Both the position numbers and the translations under genes were made by a program. Shown in pieces: positions 44,901 to 53,666 of a DNA stretch of 64,000 nt (position 1 is the stretch's first letter; every line of letters starts with the position of its first letter). Under the pieces are notes generated by a model that saw nothing but the letters and a program-made list of their open reading frames with translations, made no database searches and was not told the DNA's origin. The stretch comes from Hanleya hanleyi. Taxonomy: Eukaryota; Mollusca; Polyplacophora; Lepidopleurida; Hanleyidae. The stretch is from the NCBI GenBank assembly GCA_036873755.1, contig JAVTVY010019017.1:1-64000 (forward strand), given 5' to 3'.

Positions 44901-47032
44901 CAAGCAAAGCTTAGCTTAATCAGTGTGTTGTTCATTCAGAGAGATTTATTCGATATTTCATGGAAATTCAAGTTAAATAACTGTCCTGTAATCAGAAAAC
45001 TCAGAGATATCCTTTCGCCTTGCTGCAAGACGGATAGTGGCGGGCATAACATGTTTTGATGACGTAATGCGCAAACAAAACCTCAGAAACCTTTGCTCAT
45101 TTATTTTTTGGAAGTCTTGAATGCTCTCTGTAATGGTTCCCGACTCCCGCCAGATGGCGCTAGTGTATTCTCCTTCGCTCGGCTGCTGGCGCAAAGCCAC
45201 TTACGTTAAACCTAACAGGCAAAAACAGTCTATATGAAGGAATTGAATGGTAACACGCGGTCCTCAAACGGAAAGTACACGAGGGTGAAAATGAAAACCT
45301 GGGACGTTTGGATATTATTTAACAGATGAATTCCAATTGGATTCTCGCAAAATTTTGCGAAATTCTACCCCTGCACCAAACTTGCATAACACATGCATGT
45401 GATCATGGAGCAGAAGTGTACAACACTGGAGCGCTGGGCTAAAGTTTATCCTTTTGTTACCAATTGGTTTTTTGTCTTCATAAGTCGAGAACAGTTGTCA
45501 GCTTACAATGGACACACACATGGTCTTGGCTTCATTCGGTGGCCGAGTGGTCTTAGGTGCTTCGCTGAACCGGAATGGGTTCGAGCTCAGCTGGTCCATG
45601 TGTGGAAGTTGATCAATAACTTGCCGATGGTCGGCGGTTCTCTCCGGGCACTCCGGATTCCTCCACCAACCAAACTGACTGTCACCATATTAGTGAAACA
45701 AACTTGAGTGTGACATTGAGCCAAATCAATCCCCCCCCCCTTTTTTTTTGGCTTCATCCAAAATTGGAATATTGTGATAACGTGAGTATGTATTGTACCA
45801 TATGTCCATTGTTTTGTTGTTGCCACCATATCTCATGAATATGCAGAAGCCCCAAACTTAACCCTTTAAACCCCAGAGTTTCCACATATATTAACCCCTG
45901 ACCCTGAGCTTCCCGCTAAAATAGAGATAAAAACAACAGTTTTGTCAGAAGGCTCTCGGGTATGTACATTATCTAAACAGCGTTGTTCACCACTGTGGGA
46001 CTCTGAGTGGCTGCGTATCCCAGTTGGACTTGAGCGACCAAACAATATCTGTGAGGCGGATATGACTTAAAACTAATTTGAATGGCTGAGTAGTTGCTTC
46101 TTGCGGCCTCTTGGGTATATACATTATCTAAACAGGCCTCAAAAGTGGCCTCTAGGGTTCGAAGGGTTAAATCACACAGGCATGTAGTCCGAGAACAGAA
46201 GCCTATCAAAAATTAGTCTAGTTGGCATATTTTCTAGGTCACTGTCAATGTCACCAATTGATTGTTACCATCAACCGCTTGTTTGTCAACAAGGGCTCTA
46301 AAATTACCATCGAAGGCCAACGGGTTCTCTGTGTTTGCAGTATTTATGTTTTCCCTGCACCTCCCCAGAATGACATTTCTCCTACATGTATAAAGTTCTG
46401 CGGAGATAATACACAGTTATAGGATTTCAACCGTATAAGCAGATATGATATCCAACATCATGATGTGACTGAAATGTTGTTGAAAGCGATGTTAAGTGAT
46501 ACATGTAATCACTGAATCATATCATATTCATTGAATATTCACCTTTTGACATACGCAGGCTTGTATTTAATGGCTGAATCTTATGTCCCAAGTGTATAGT
46601 GTAAACATGGTAGTTTATTAAATACATGTACATCTATATGGGAGAAGGAATTGAGATGTATAGAAGACAGAAGCATTCATAAACTCAAATTTGAAATTCG
46701 CATCATTCTCGGATCATTCATGTTGAATGACTGGTGAACAACCAGACAACCTGCTACTGGATTTGCCTCTCAAATGGTGCACTGGGCTGTATCAGAATTT
46801 GTACAGCATGGGTAATCTCATCTATCATACTTGAACTACATGTATATATATATATGTAATAACATGAGCTTCATATCTGTATTACAGCCATGCTACGGAT
46901 GTGATGGAAACGTCGGGCTGGAAATCCATGATCCAAAGTCATCCTCACCTTGTAGCAGATGCTTTCCGAGCTCTAGCCAGTCAGCAAAGTCCGCCACTAG
47001 GCCCACCCAGGAAACGTATAAAACAGTCATAA
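26848..47032 (+). CDS. SPOP: SPOP (speckle-type POZ protein), whole gene, one coding exon not found
   Basis: SPOP is the substrate-binding adaptor of cullin-3 RING ubiquitin ligases. Its MATH domain grips serine-rich degrons, its BTB and BACK parts dimerise and bind CUL3, and a C-terminal basic stretch directs it to nuclear speckles. Nine exons with GT-AG sites encode, in order, an N-terminal proline-rich leader ([10 protein letters not shown]), the MATH domain, the BTB domain ([41 protein letters not shown]), the BACK-like helices ([11 protein letters not shown]) and the tail PPRKRIKQS. Visible exons total 1,054 nt. Exons 2 and 4 have incompatible phases, and an exon of 71 nt between them would give 374 codons, exactly the human length. 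Of the human degron-contact residues Y87, F102, Y123, W131 and F133, all but Y87 are visible; Y87 maps to the missing exon. Identity is very secure; integrity of this copy is not. Confidence 0.93.
27308..27429 (+). CDS. SPOP: SPOP coding exon 2 (MATH domain, first part)
   Basis: The acceptor TTTACAG precedes a frame that starts [18 protein letters not shown] and ends GANDKLKW, which is the first beta-strands of the SPOP MATH domain. The donor is GTATGT. The exon ends with two bases of the final tryptophan codon, so the next exon must begin with one base. The next exon found (32515) instead begins with two bases, so the two cannot be joined directly. Confidence 0.92.
27690..29985. repeat. 43-bp minisatellite, about 50 copies, in a SPOP intron
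   Basis: The unit is GGTACCACATGGTAACAAGG followed by GCCGACTCCATCAATGGGTC and ATT. Copies are highly similar, differing by single changes (GCC/GTC/GCT, TACC/CACC). The array is interrupted by a disordered stretch at about 29525-29655 in which repeat words are scrambled. It lies where SPOP coding exon 3 is expected. Confidence 0.95.
30460..31165. repeat. Degenerate repeat block rich in AGGTCA words
   Basis: Starts with GTCC-rich sequence (TGTCCGTATGTCCGTCCCCG) and continues with four or five diverged units containing AGGTCAAGGTCA or AGGTCAAAGGTCA, then CCAAAATCA and GAAATCATT. Related pieces occur at about 31540-31590, 32970-33430, 41880-41950 and 56290-56460. No protein is supported. Confidence 0.65.
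31218..31450 (+). mobile_element. tRNA-derived SINE, copy 1
   Basis: The head resembles a leucine or serine tRNA gene: an A-box-like GAGTGGTCTAAGGCGCTTCG and a perfect B box GGTTCGAGCCC. The body follows (TCTCCGGGTACTGTGGCTTC, CCAACCAAACTGACTGTCA) and it ends in a CCCTCCCTCC tract. Two more copies share head and body. Confidence 0.85.
32515..32595 (+). CDS. SPOP: SPOP coding exon 4 (MATH domain, middle)
   Basis: The acceptor TATTGTTAG and the donor GTAAGT bracket a frame that reads [19 protein letters not shown] and ends EETKAM. This is a near-perfect match to the central MATH strands; the phenylalanine of AKFKF corresponds to human F102. The exon begins with the last two bases of a split valine codon and ends with one base of the following glutamate codon, which agrees with exon 5. 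It was too short to appear as a long open frame and was found by reading splice sites. Confidence 0.9.
33535..33662 (+). CDS. SPOP: SPOP coding exon 5 (MATH domain, last part)
   Basis: The acceptor TTACAG and donor GTAAGT bracket [19 protein letters not shown], then [17 protein letters not shown]. The tyrosine of RAYRF and the W and F of DWGF correspond to human Y123, W131 and F133, residues that contact degrons and are mutated in human cancers. The only clear change from human in the stretch RRDFLLDEANG is methionine for the second leucine. The exon is 2 + 126 nt and ends in phase 0. Confidence 0.93.
34753..35097 (-). CDS. Unidentified open frame, antisense within a SPOP intron
   Basis: A 114-codon frame contains [57 protein letters not shown] and [17 protein letters not shown]. 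The middle alternates hydrophobic and charged residues like a folded domain and has a more balanced base composition than the surrounding AT-rich intron. I do not recognise the family. It could be an exon of a nested gene, a fragment of a transposon protein or a processed pseudogene. The start at the first ATG is arbitrary; a later one lies in the poly-A-rich stretch upstream of EEYY. Function unknown. Confidence 0.35.
   Translation of the reverse strand: MAVLQIIFFYEEYYIPPNLFEGVSLVIPGVLTVLKNFWSGQVVDARTKEFCTVSSVDLEKKEVILRVRDIFNRITHDVIAAVKKMAAHYSNGTVSGKLSSLRARVLLMNYMTTT
35786..35973 (+). mobile_element. tRNA-derived SINE, copy 2, 5'-truncated
   Basis: It starts within the tRNA-like head (TAGCCTCACATTGCTGAACC), retains a mutated B box (GGTTCAAGCCC), and follows the same body (GTCTCCAGGTATTCCAGCTT, CAACCAAACTGTTTGTCACC). 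It ends in a CCCTCCCCC tract. Confidence 0.8.
36120..36297 (+). CDS. SPOP: SPOP coding exon 6 (MATH-BTB linker and start of BTB)
   Basis: The acceptor TTTTCAG and donor GTAAAA bracket 59 codons plus one base. It starts [12 protein letters not shown], continues [17 protein letters not shown] (linker) and enters the BTB fold with [21 protein letters not shown]. The linker and the start of BTB (RTAFSD, CVHGREF) differ more from human than the MATH exons do, which is expected. The dimer-interface and CUL3-facing helix begins here. Confidence 0.92.
37617..39170 (+). repeat. 157-bp tandem array with hairpin end, in a SPOP intron
   Basis: The element starts with an imperfect AGCCACCATC / GATGGTGGGCT hairpin, then TTTTCGTCCGTGGTCCGTCG, then about nine units of 157 bp. 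Each unit carries TTTCTCAGGAACTAC, ATGGATCTTTCTCAAATTTG, GTACACAGGTTCCCCTTGGG, CCGATTCGAAAATCCAATAT, and GCAGCCATCTTGGATTTCCC. Because 157 is not a multiple of three, the frame shifts at every unit; the open frames across it are not genes. It resembles pearl/Helentron-like elements of molluscs in layout. Confidence 0.85.
38379..38438. repeat. 60-bp patch inside the 157-bp array shared with 40085-40142
   Basis: GGAGAAGATAGAAATGACAG and TGTTCCACTAATACGGTAAT interrupt the array and recur at about 40085-40142, outside it. The array resumes at once with a CATTTCTCAGGAACTAC word. Confidence 0.8.
39225..39942 (+). repeat. 720-bp repeat, forward copy
   Basis: It runs from TTTTCTTTAGTCCATGCAGT through CGTCACTCTTGTGACAC, TACTGCATGTTTCGATCCAA, GCGCGGACCGGATCCCTTCA, and TATCGGACAATGGTGGGCGC to AGGATCTCTC. 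Two inverse copies lie at 57215-58655. In all three places it adjoins a 157-bp array. No coding capacity is evident. Confidence 0.85.
40344..40792. mobile_element. hAT-like MITE with CCTATATTTT repeats, in a SPOP intron
   Basis: The ends CAGGCCTTCAAGTG and (inverted) CAGGCCTGCAAGTG match at 13 of 14 positions and begin with CAG as hAT ends often do. Both sub-terminal regions are filled with CCTATATTTT-like words pointing in the same orientation. No clear 8-bp target duplication is seen, so the family is tentative. Confidence 0.55.
41043..41098 (+). CDS. SPOP: SPOP coding exon 7 (BTB domain)
   Basis: A 56-nt exon encodes [18 protein letters not shown]. It begins with two bases that complete the alanine split from exon 6 and ends in phase 0 before GTAAAG. 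The motif [14 protein letters not shown] is diagnostic of the SPOP BTB domain. The acceptor ATAATTTCAG is preceded by a T-rich tract. The exon is isolated between two long introns that hold transposon remnants. Confidence 0.9.
41417..41539 (+). CDS. SPOP: SPOP coding exon 8 (BTB domain, end)
   Basis: Forty-one codons in phase 0 lie between CATTTTCAG and GTATAT. The frame reads [19 protein letters not shown], then [19 protein letters not shown] and ADK. This is the end of the BTB fold, which makes the cullin-3 contact surface. It matches human SPOP closely apart from conservative changes (MREMLRF for FKEMMCF). Confidence 0.93.
43340..43482 (+). CDS. SPOP: SPOP coding exon 9 (BACK-like 3-box helices)
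   Basis: The acceptor TACTTGCAG precedes [19 protein letters not shown], then [19 protein letters not shown] and HAIDFIN, followed by GTAAGT. These helices form the 3-box and BACK region, which strengthens cullin-3 binding and drives higher-order SPOP oligomers. The exon has 47 codons plus two bases; the split codon becomes TGC (Cys) on joining exon 10, where human has Tyr. Confidence 0.93.
43683..44604. mobile_element. Harbinger-like MITE, 922 bp, TTA target duplication
   Basis: The ends GGGCTGTTCCATTTAAAAAG and (inverted) GGGCTGTTCCATTTGAAAAA are flanked on both sides by TTA (43680-43682 and 44605-44607). Next to each end is a related stretch GTACCCCCCCAGGAAGGGAA. The TTA duplication fits the PIF/Harbinger superfamily. 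No transposase is present. It interrupts the intron just after SPOP coding exon 9. Confidence 0.8.
45538..45740 (+). mobile_element. tRNA-derived SINE, copy 3
   Basis: The head GGTGGCCGAGTGGTCTTAGG is the best-kept A-box region of the three copies and GGTTCGAGCTC is its B box; part of the anticodon arm is deleted. The shared body follows (GGTTCTCTCCGGGCACTCCG, CCAACCAAACTGACTGTCAC). It ends in a CCCCCCCCCC then TTTTTTTTT tract. Confidence 0.85.
46888..47032 (+). CDS. SPOP: SPOP coding exon 10 (C-terminus and nuclear signal)
   Basis: After ATTACAG the frame reads [19 protein letters not shown], then [18 protein letters not shown] and PPRKRIKQS, and stops at TAA (47030-47032). The final PPRKR(I/L)KQS is the family's nuclear localisation signal. 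The exon has 1 + 144 nt, so the full set of nine exons plus one 71-nt exon closes the reading frame. Confidence 0.93.
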
Positions 47033-50000
47033 AGCACCCGCACACTACAAACTCAAATACTGTGACCAGGCTGCCCGTCTCCACCATAAGATAACTGGCT
47101 GAACATTCAATACTGGGCTGAATATCAGCCAATGATAGTGTTCACCCCATCATGCAATGGGAACTCTAATCCAAGCAAATCAGCCTGGTGACACAAAGAC
47201 TGAGGTGAAAGCTTGTAAATTAGCTACATCTAGAAGAGCGTGTGTGCTGTAGACTGGACAACTGTAAATAGCTTATTGTATTGGGTTGCACTGGTCAAGG
47301 CCAAACTCTTCGACAATGGGAGGTGTGCATGTATAAAGTGCAAGTTTGCCAAGGCTGAATGATGAGAGTGAGTCCTTCTGTAGCCTGATAGCTGAGGATG
47401 CAAATACTTCTATACAAGTGCTGGAAGGTGGAGGGTTATTCCGACCTATTTATGTACATCACTGCCCATGAGGAGATGGGATGCCGCTGCCTGCTTGTAG
47501 ATAAACGGATTTTGTACAGAATAGACTATTAATTGACCGACTTGTAGGTTATAAGTGAATGTACACTGTTTCTCTGGAGTGATTTCCCATCACAGGTTTG
47601 TTTTACACTGGAGTTTGTCATGCTCATACATTATAGAATCAACTCAATCTCACTGTCAGTTCTGAGAAATTGACTACAAAGTATATGTCCAGGTCCACAG
47701 TTCAATGTTAACAACAACATTCACAACAACAACAGCACATCTCCGGCTATGCTGGGCTAACAATCAAGGTGCTAAACGGAGCCCTATTATTTGAGTTTTC
47801 TGTTTGACAGAGTTGTATACACTCTTCCATTCTGTGAGATTTTCTTCTGTGTTGCCTTATATTTGACTGAAATAACCGAAATGCAGAAAGTTGCGAATTA
47901 ACAAATTTAACCAATGGAATTGCAAGAGATTATTTTATATAAATTTTATAAAATTACATGAGCCCCGAATCTGTAACTATTTAGTATGTGGAGAGGTTAG
48001 ATAATAAAAGCTTCCGATTTAAGTTTTATATTACGGGGAACCAGATTCAGTCTTTTCCGAGAAGAACCTTAATATGTTTAGATGGGAAAATGGCCCCAGG
48101 TCAGGTGCAATACAGAAGTAGCAAAATAAAATTGTTTGATTGGCATGAAGTACAATATTATATTGTATAATCAGAAAAATTTCAAGGCACGGAGTCTTAT
48201 GATTCTCGAGTAACAGGGTCGTAAAGTAGTGCATTTGTGCAAAATACTAAAGTTGATTCTGGGTTGAAAACAATTCCTATTGTTCTCTGTAAACATATGA
48301 AGATAATCGATAACCAAAACCAGATTTGGTCTACTACAACATATTTGAGCAGCCAGTATGCTGTATCAAGCTGGTTCTGGTTATTGTTTATCGTCATAAC
48401 TTTATAGAAAGAAATATGAAGTGTTTTCGCCTCAAATTTGTCTACTTCGGCCAATACTCTATCCAATGGAACATACTTTCAGATTTGTTAAAACATTTAC
48501 ACCCTCACCTTCACCACATTTACACCTGCAAAATATGCTCTAGCAACAAGTATTCATGTGCAATTAAATTCTTCAAAGAATACTAAATTCAGAATAAGCA
48601 GTTTGCACACTCAACATTTCAACTCCATTACTCATCATTTTTTTGAATATTTTCTTATTTCCATTCTCTCTACAGTTTTATTAAATTTTGGTCATGCACC
48701 AAAGTGACCAATGTACAGAATTTTGAATCAGTTAAAAACTTGCATACGCTAACATAAGTGAGCCCTGACAGTTCAACTTAATATTCCTTTGGCACATGTA
48801 CCATTTGATATCAATTCAGCTATGATAGCACTCCATTTCCCGCCAACCACCACCTGTCAGCGCCCAAGTAGTCCCTGAGCGGTCTAAAACTCACAACCTT
48901 ATTAATAACAGACTAGGCCATGGAAACATGCTATTAAACATTGTGTGTATGAAAACTACATTTATACTTTGCGCATGCATTTGTTTGACCAGGAAGAAGC
49001 AGGAGTTGTTGGCTTGTATTTGATAGTTGGACCTCGCATGCATTCTTCTGGGACTTATCCCCCCCCCCCCTCCTGATCACTCTTTAGTAGTTGGAGAGAA
49101 TTGTTGCAGGAGATGTTTTGACGGATCAACCATTCACCTGTATTAAGCGCACACAGATGATAATCTCAAGCTTCCCATCTCCAATTCATCATCATCTGCC
49201 TTTATGATTAATTCGCATGAACTGCTTTCATTAAATTCACTGTCCAGTATGCATGAGGGTCACACTTCAATAATGTGATAAAGAAAAACGTTGACACAGA
49301 ACCATGAACATGTAGATGGCTATGTGTATACATGGAATATAGCTAAGTTAACATTGTTTAACTTTGACCTGTTTCAAAAGGCATTATTTTAATATTGACC
49401 TGATTTAGACTGGTTGACCAAAGATGCTGATAGACACTGATTGGCAGGTTTTCTGCAAACAGCCTATGAGAACTTGTAAATGTGTAAAATACTTACTATT
49501 GTGTATCATACATGTATTTTCATCTCCCATGATGCTGTTATTAGACATGTAACCTGTATATTGGATGCTAGTTTTTTTTTTTTTTTATTATTATTTATTA
49601 TCAATGTGGTAAAACATAGTTTTATAAAGCGTTCCCATTCTTGTATTTGCTCATACTTGTATGCCTCGCTGTCTATGATACATGTATCTGCTAATTTAAG
49701 CTATTTAAGTGTGGAGACTTGTGGTATCCATACATCATACATATGAATTGTTAAGTATGCTAGAAGTGGTGTAAACATTTCCAATCCATTGCGCTACAAC
49801 TATAGGCTGCGGTATGTACTATGTGTATACTTCTGGATGCACTCTCTTTGTTTACATGTGCTGTACATTGGTCCATTTCTATAGCGCACACTCCATACAA
49901 TGAACTCCGTCAGTGTATTTTCTATTCATGCATGCCTGGAGTCTGAGGTATCACTATTTTGGGGAGTGATAATCTTTGACATATATATTTTTTGAATGCT

Positions 50001-51275
50001 GAGGAAAAGTGACCTCAAATAGCAATGATAGACATTTCCAAGTGACCATGTCTTTGTAGTTTTTTTCGGGTATGTTTTGCTAGAGAATTCCCGATATATA
50101 TCGATTATGATATCACAAAGTTAAAACTAACCATGTTTCTGGTATCACCATGCATACTTGTACTTCCCTTTCGTATTATGTCAAGATATCATTTTGATTG
50201 AAGGCGTCTTGTCTGAGATAAATGGGAATTTCTTTAAAAAATATAGCTTAAAGAAACTCGATGTAACCGCCATTTTGAAATGTCCTCTGGTGCTATGTTA
50301 TGTCACTGGACCCAGTGAGCAAATAGAAAAATCTTTTCCCAAACATGAATCCTCCTGTAGAAATGAATGAATTATCGTACGTTCAGGAAGATGACTTCCT
50401 TCAGATAAACACTTAAATCCAGTGGTTTGGAACCACTTGAGATTGCTTTATCAGACATACACATGTTGATACATGCACTATATATCTGAGAGATTTCTTC
50501 AGTGACCTAGTGTCTCCCATCTTCATTTTATCCAGCCAATTTCTACGTTCCCACTTCGAACTTCCCTTGATACATGTATATCTGGACCCCTTCAATGTTC
50601 AAATAACTTATAGACACGAAACATCAATGACCTCGAAAACATTTGAAATTTGAAATGGGTCGCACAAGAGCGTTATTGATTGGCTGACCTAATTAGTGGG
50701 CACCATATTAGGAAGAAGGACGCCGCTAATAGAGGATGATGTCACTCTATGTGACTTCACTTGCAATCGATGTGTACGTTCTGATTGGTTCTTCTGTCGT
50801 TAGCTGGTGAAATTTACACCTCGGATTTTGAACGCTGAAGGAGTCGGCTAAATCAAGGCAGGTTCGAAGTGGGAACGTAGAAATTGGCTGGATAAAATGA
50901 AGATGAGTGTCTCCATGGGGACACCAATTGTATTGTGTTACTGTGTATTTTGTTTCATCACTATTTCTGTCTATCGAGTATATCAAGGCTCTGATGTGAA
51001 GAATTTCAAAATGAATGAATTATGACTTTAATATCCAGTGTGTGTGTCATGTCCGTCTCCAAGATTTAGTTAAAATTACTTGTTGGTAAATGGAGGAACA
51101 ATGAGAAGATCATATATATATGGACTCTCGTCTTTGTTTGCCATCTGTTGAATTTATCAGATTTATATGTAGTTCTCATAAATGTGACTATGCATTAATT
51201 GCTCCTTACTATTCTGTTAGAACAGTGCTGAAATACAATGAGGAATAAAGTGTAATACTGTAGATGCCTTATTAT
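47033..51275 (+). other. SPOP: Probable SPOP 3' UTR and downstream flank
   Basis: This AT-rich stretch after the SPOP stop codon contains no other gene. The clearest polyadenylation signal I see is AATAAA at 51244-51249, so the 3' UTR could be up to 4.2 kb; earlier, weaker sites are likely too. It contains the 44-bp inverted repeat at 50518-50561 and 50862-50905. The exact transcript end cannot be set from sequence alone. Confidence 0.4.
50518..50905. repeat. Perfect 44-bp inverted repeat with 300-bp spacer
   Basis: The left arm, 50518-50561 (CATCTTCATTTTATCCAGCC and on), is the exact reverse complement of 50862-50905. The spacer holds no repeat I recognise. Perfect identity over 44 bp contrasts with the decay of other repeats here and suggests a recent event or active copying. 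Confidence 0.9.
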
Positions 51276-53666
51276 TTGCTGGAATTACCTTTCACAATTT
51301 GACGGTCAGTTCTTCTGGGTTCAGTAAAGCTGATGGACCAGGAAATGATGTGGTTAATTAAATAAAACGGTTTCGTTGCGTATTTACATCTAGCCGACTG
51401 TACCAAACAACATTGATGTAATCACTGAGGTACCCTAATCACAGGGCACCCCTATCATATGGGTCGGGCTCATTGTACAGCTTGGGCATTTTGACAGACA
51501 GTAATCAGAGGTTGAGACAAGCTTGTTCTAAGCACATGCCAAAACAACAAATTGACTTCCCGGTGTTCTGATATCTGCTCATGATAATATACCTATTCAT
51601 TGTTATCCTCAGATAAAACAACTCATTTTAAGATCATTGAAAGCATAAAAAATGTTTAATATTTGTAGACCTGTGACCAATTATGCAAAACAACAGAGCT
51701 CGGCAGTAAGCGGAATGGAATGGAGTATCTATGAAAATGTCTTGCTACTCTGTACATGGTATATTATGCTGTATATGTACCAAATGGATTGTATTCAGGG
51801 TGATCAACATTTACATGAGCGTTGACCATGGAAGATAATGGCCCGCAAATATGTGACCCTCGAGCACAAATTGCATGTATTAGTATAAAAGCCATTGTCT
51901 TGCAGTATGGTCCTATCTCGTATCATCTTTTAACTGGAATCCTCGAGTAACTTAAATGCCTCAATTGACCTAAACTCGGAGAATGTTTTATCCCTCTTTC
52001 AATCAGGTTAGTAACTGCAATTAACTTAATTTTCAATGCACAGTACAGATGCCCTGCAAGGGATGAAGTCCTGTATGTAACCAGACACACCAAAGTCAAC
52101 GATTTAGTGTAAGAGTCGTGAAATATAATTGACAAAGGATCTGCTGAAAGTTGTATTTGTCAGTCTTTTGTCCCGGATATTTACCTTTTCAGTGGGAGGT
52201 CTTAACCAAAGCCTTGTCAAATCAAAGCTTTAATGTGTGTTGATATTTCGCATTGACAGTGAAATTGAGGGAGATGGCAAGGTAATTTGATCGAATAAAA
52301 CATCAGAATTTTATTCAAAATATTTCTGAAATAAGGATGTTCTATTGGTACATGTAATTATGATTTTTGGATTTGAACAATAGAAATACAATTTTTCCTA
52401 CCATTTCTGTGTGTACGTGAACAATTTTGTTCCTTTTGGTCAGGACACAAATAACAATGTAATACATTAAATGTATATGCACAATCTCTGTGAGATGAAA
52501 TTGTTGTCATATTCTCATAAGATGTCACATTTTCATTGTTGTTTAGCTGTGGGATTGGAGGTATCGCACAACCTTGGTTTCTGAAGATATTTTACTTATT
52601 AAACCAGTCCTGCTGTTGACTATTTAGTAGGGCATTGCAAGCTTGGATACACTATCAAGAGGGATTTGAAGCTATTGTGTCAGTGTCTCAATCTTACATG
52701 CTAGGTTGCATCATGCCCACGTCTATGGAAAGTAAGACATTGATAGAAGCATAACATTATCTCGTGACATCGTGCCATGCTAAATTTTGTCATTGGGCAT
52801 GTTTAGTCATTTATCGCCCTGACCTTTCAGACCCCATGCAGATAGAACAAATAGTAAGCAAATAGCAACAAGGTAGTGAGCCTAGATGATGGACGACACT
52901 GATTGCAGTGCATCACTGCATAATCACGAGAAAGTAATCATATATGATCTTATCTATCATACATGTATATCTAAATGTACTTTCGACCAATTTGGAAAAT
53001 ATTTTGTGGAACTGAGATGTTCATTATTTCAAAACTATTGACAGGAGGTATAAATAGTAAAAAAAATCCTTTGCATTTGACCTTTTATATAGCCATTAAA
53101 CACTATGCTGGTAAATCGATTGAAATTTCTTTTACCTCATTCCTCTAGATGTTGTTAACCAAGTATTTCAGTAGGTCTGGCACAATTGAGGTGGTACAGT
53201 ACCCTGGTATGGGTGTTTTGTGCAGAATCAATTTGAATACATATAAAATCGAGCACGGGCCACGATATATAGGAGCTTTGAATCCCACTTCTGCAAGTCC
53301 TGTAACTGTATCCCAGTTAGAAGAAGAGCAGATTATTTTTATTGCCTCTTGTGAACTTGCAATAATTGCTCACTCAAGAACAGTTTCAATTTTGTTTCTC
53401 AGATATTGTATATCAATTGACACATCTCCCATAGCTTTACACGTGGAACAAAAAAAAGATGTGCATTGTTTTTGTAAATGTACATTGTCTGTGGGTAACC
53501 TAGCATCCGATGCTGAAGATATATATTAACAGTTGCTTAATTTTATAGTTACTTGCGCATTTACTATTTCTATCAAGTCAAATGTTCAACACTGGTTTCT
53601 GTTATTGTCTGTACAGTTCTGTTAAATACATTCATCATATCACTTTGGTGTTAGCTAGTTTTATTA
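51276..53666. other. Intergenic sequence, nothing recognised
   Basis: No gene family was recognised. A plus-strand frame at 53149-53529 (126 codons, beginning MLLTKYFSRSGTIEVV) has no motif or homology I can name and its composition is like the surroundings, so it is not called as a gene. Confidence 0.4.

Noticed and set aside
53149..53529. 126-codon plus-strand open frame
   Set aside because: No motif or recognisable family, local base composition like its flanks, and no splice or promoter context.
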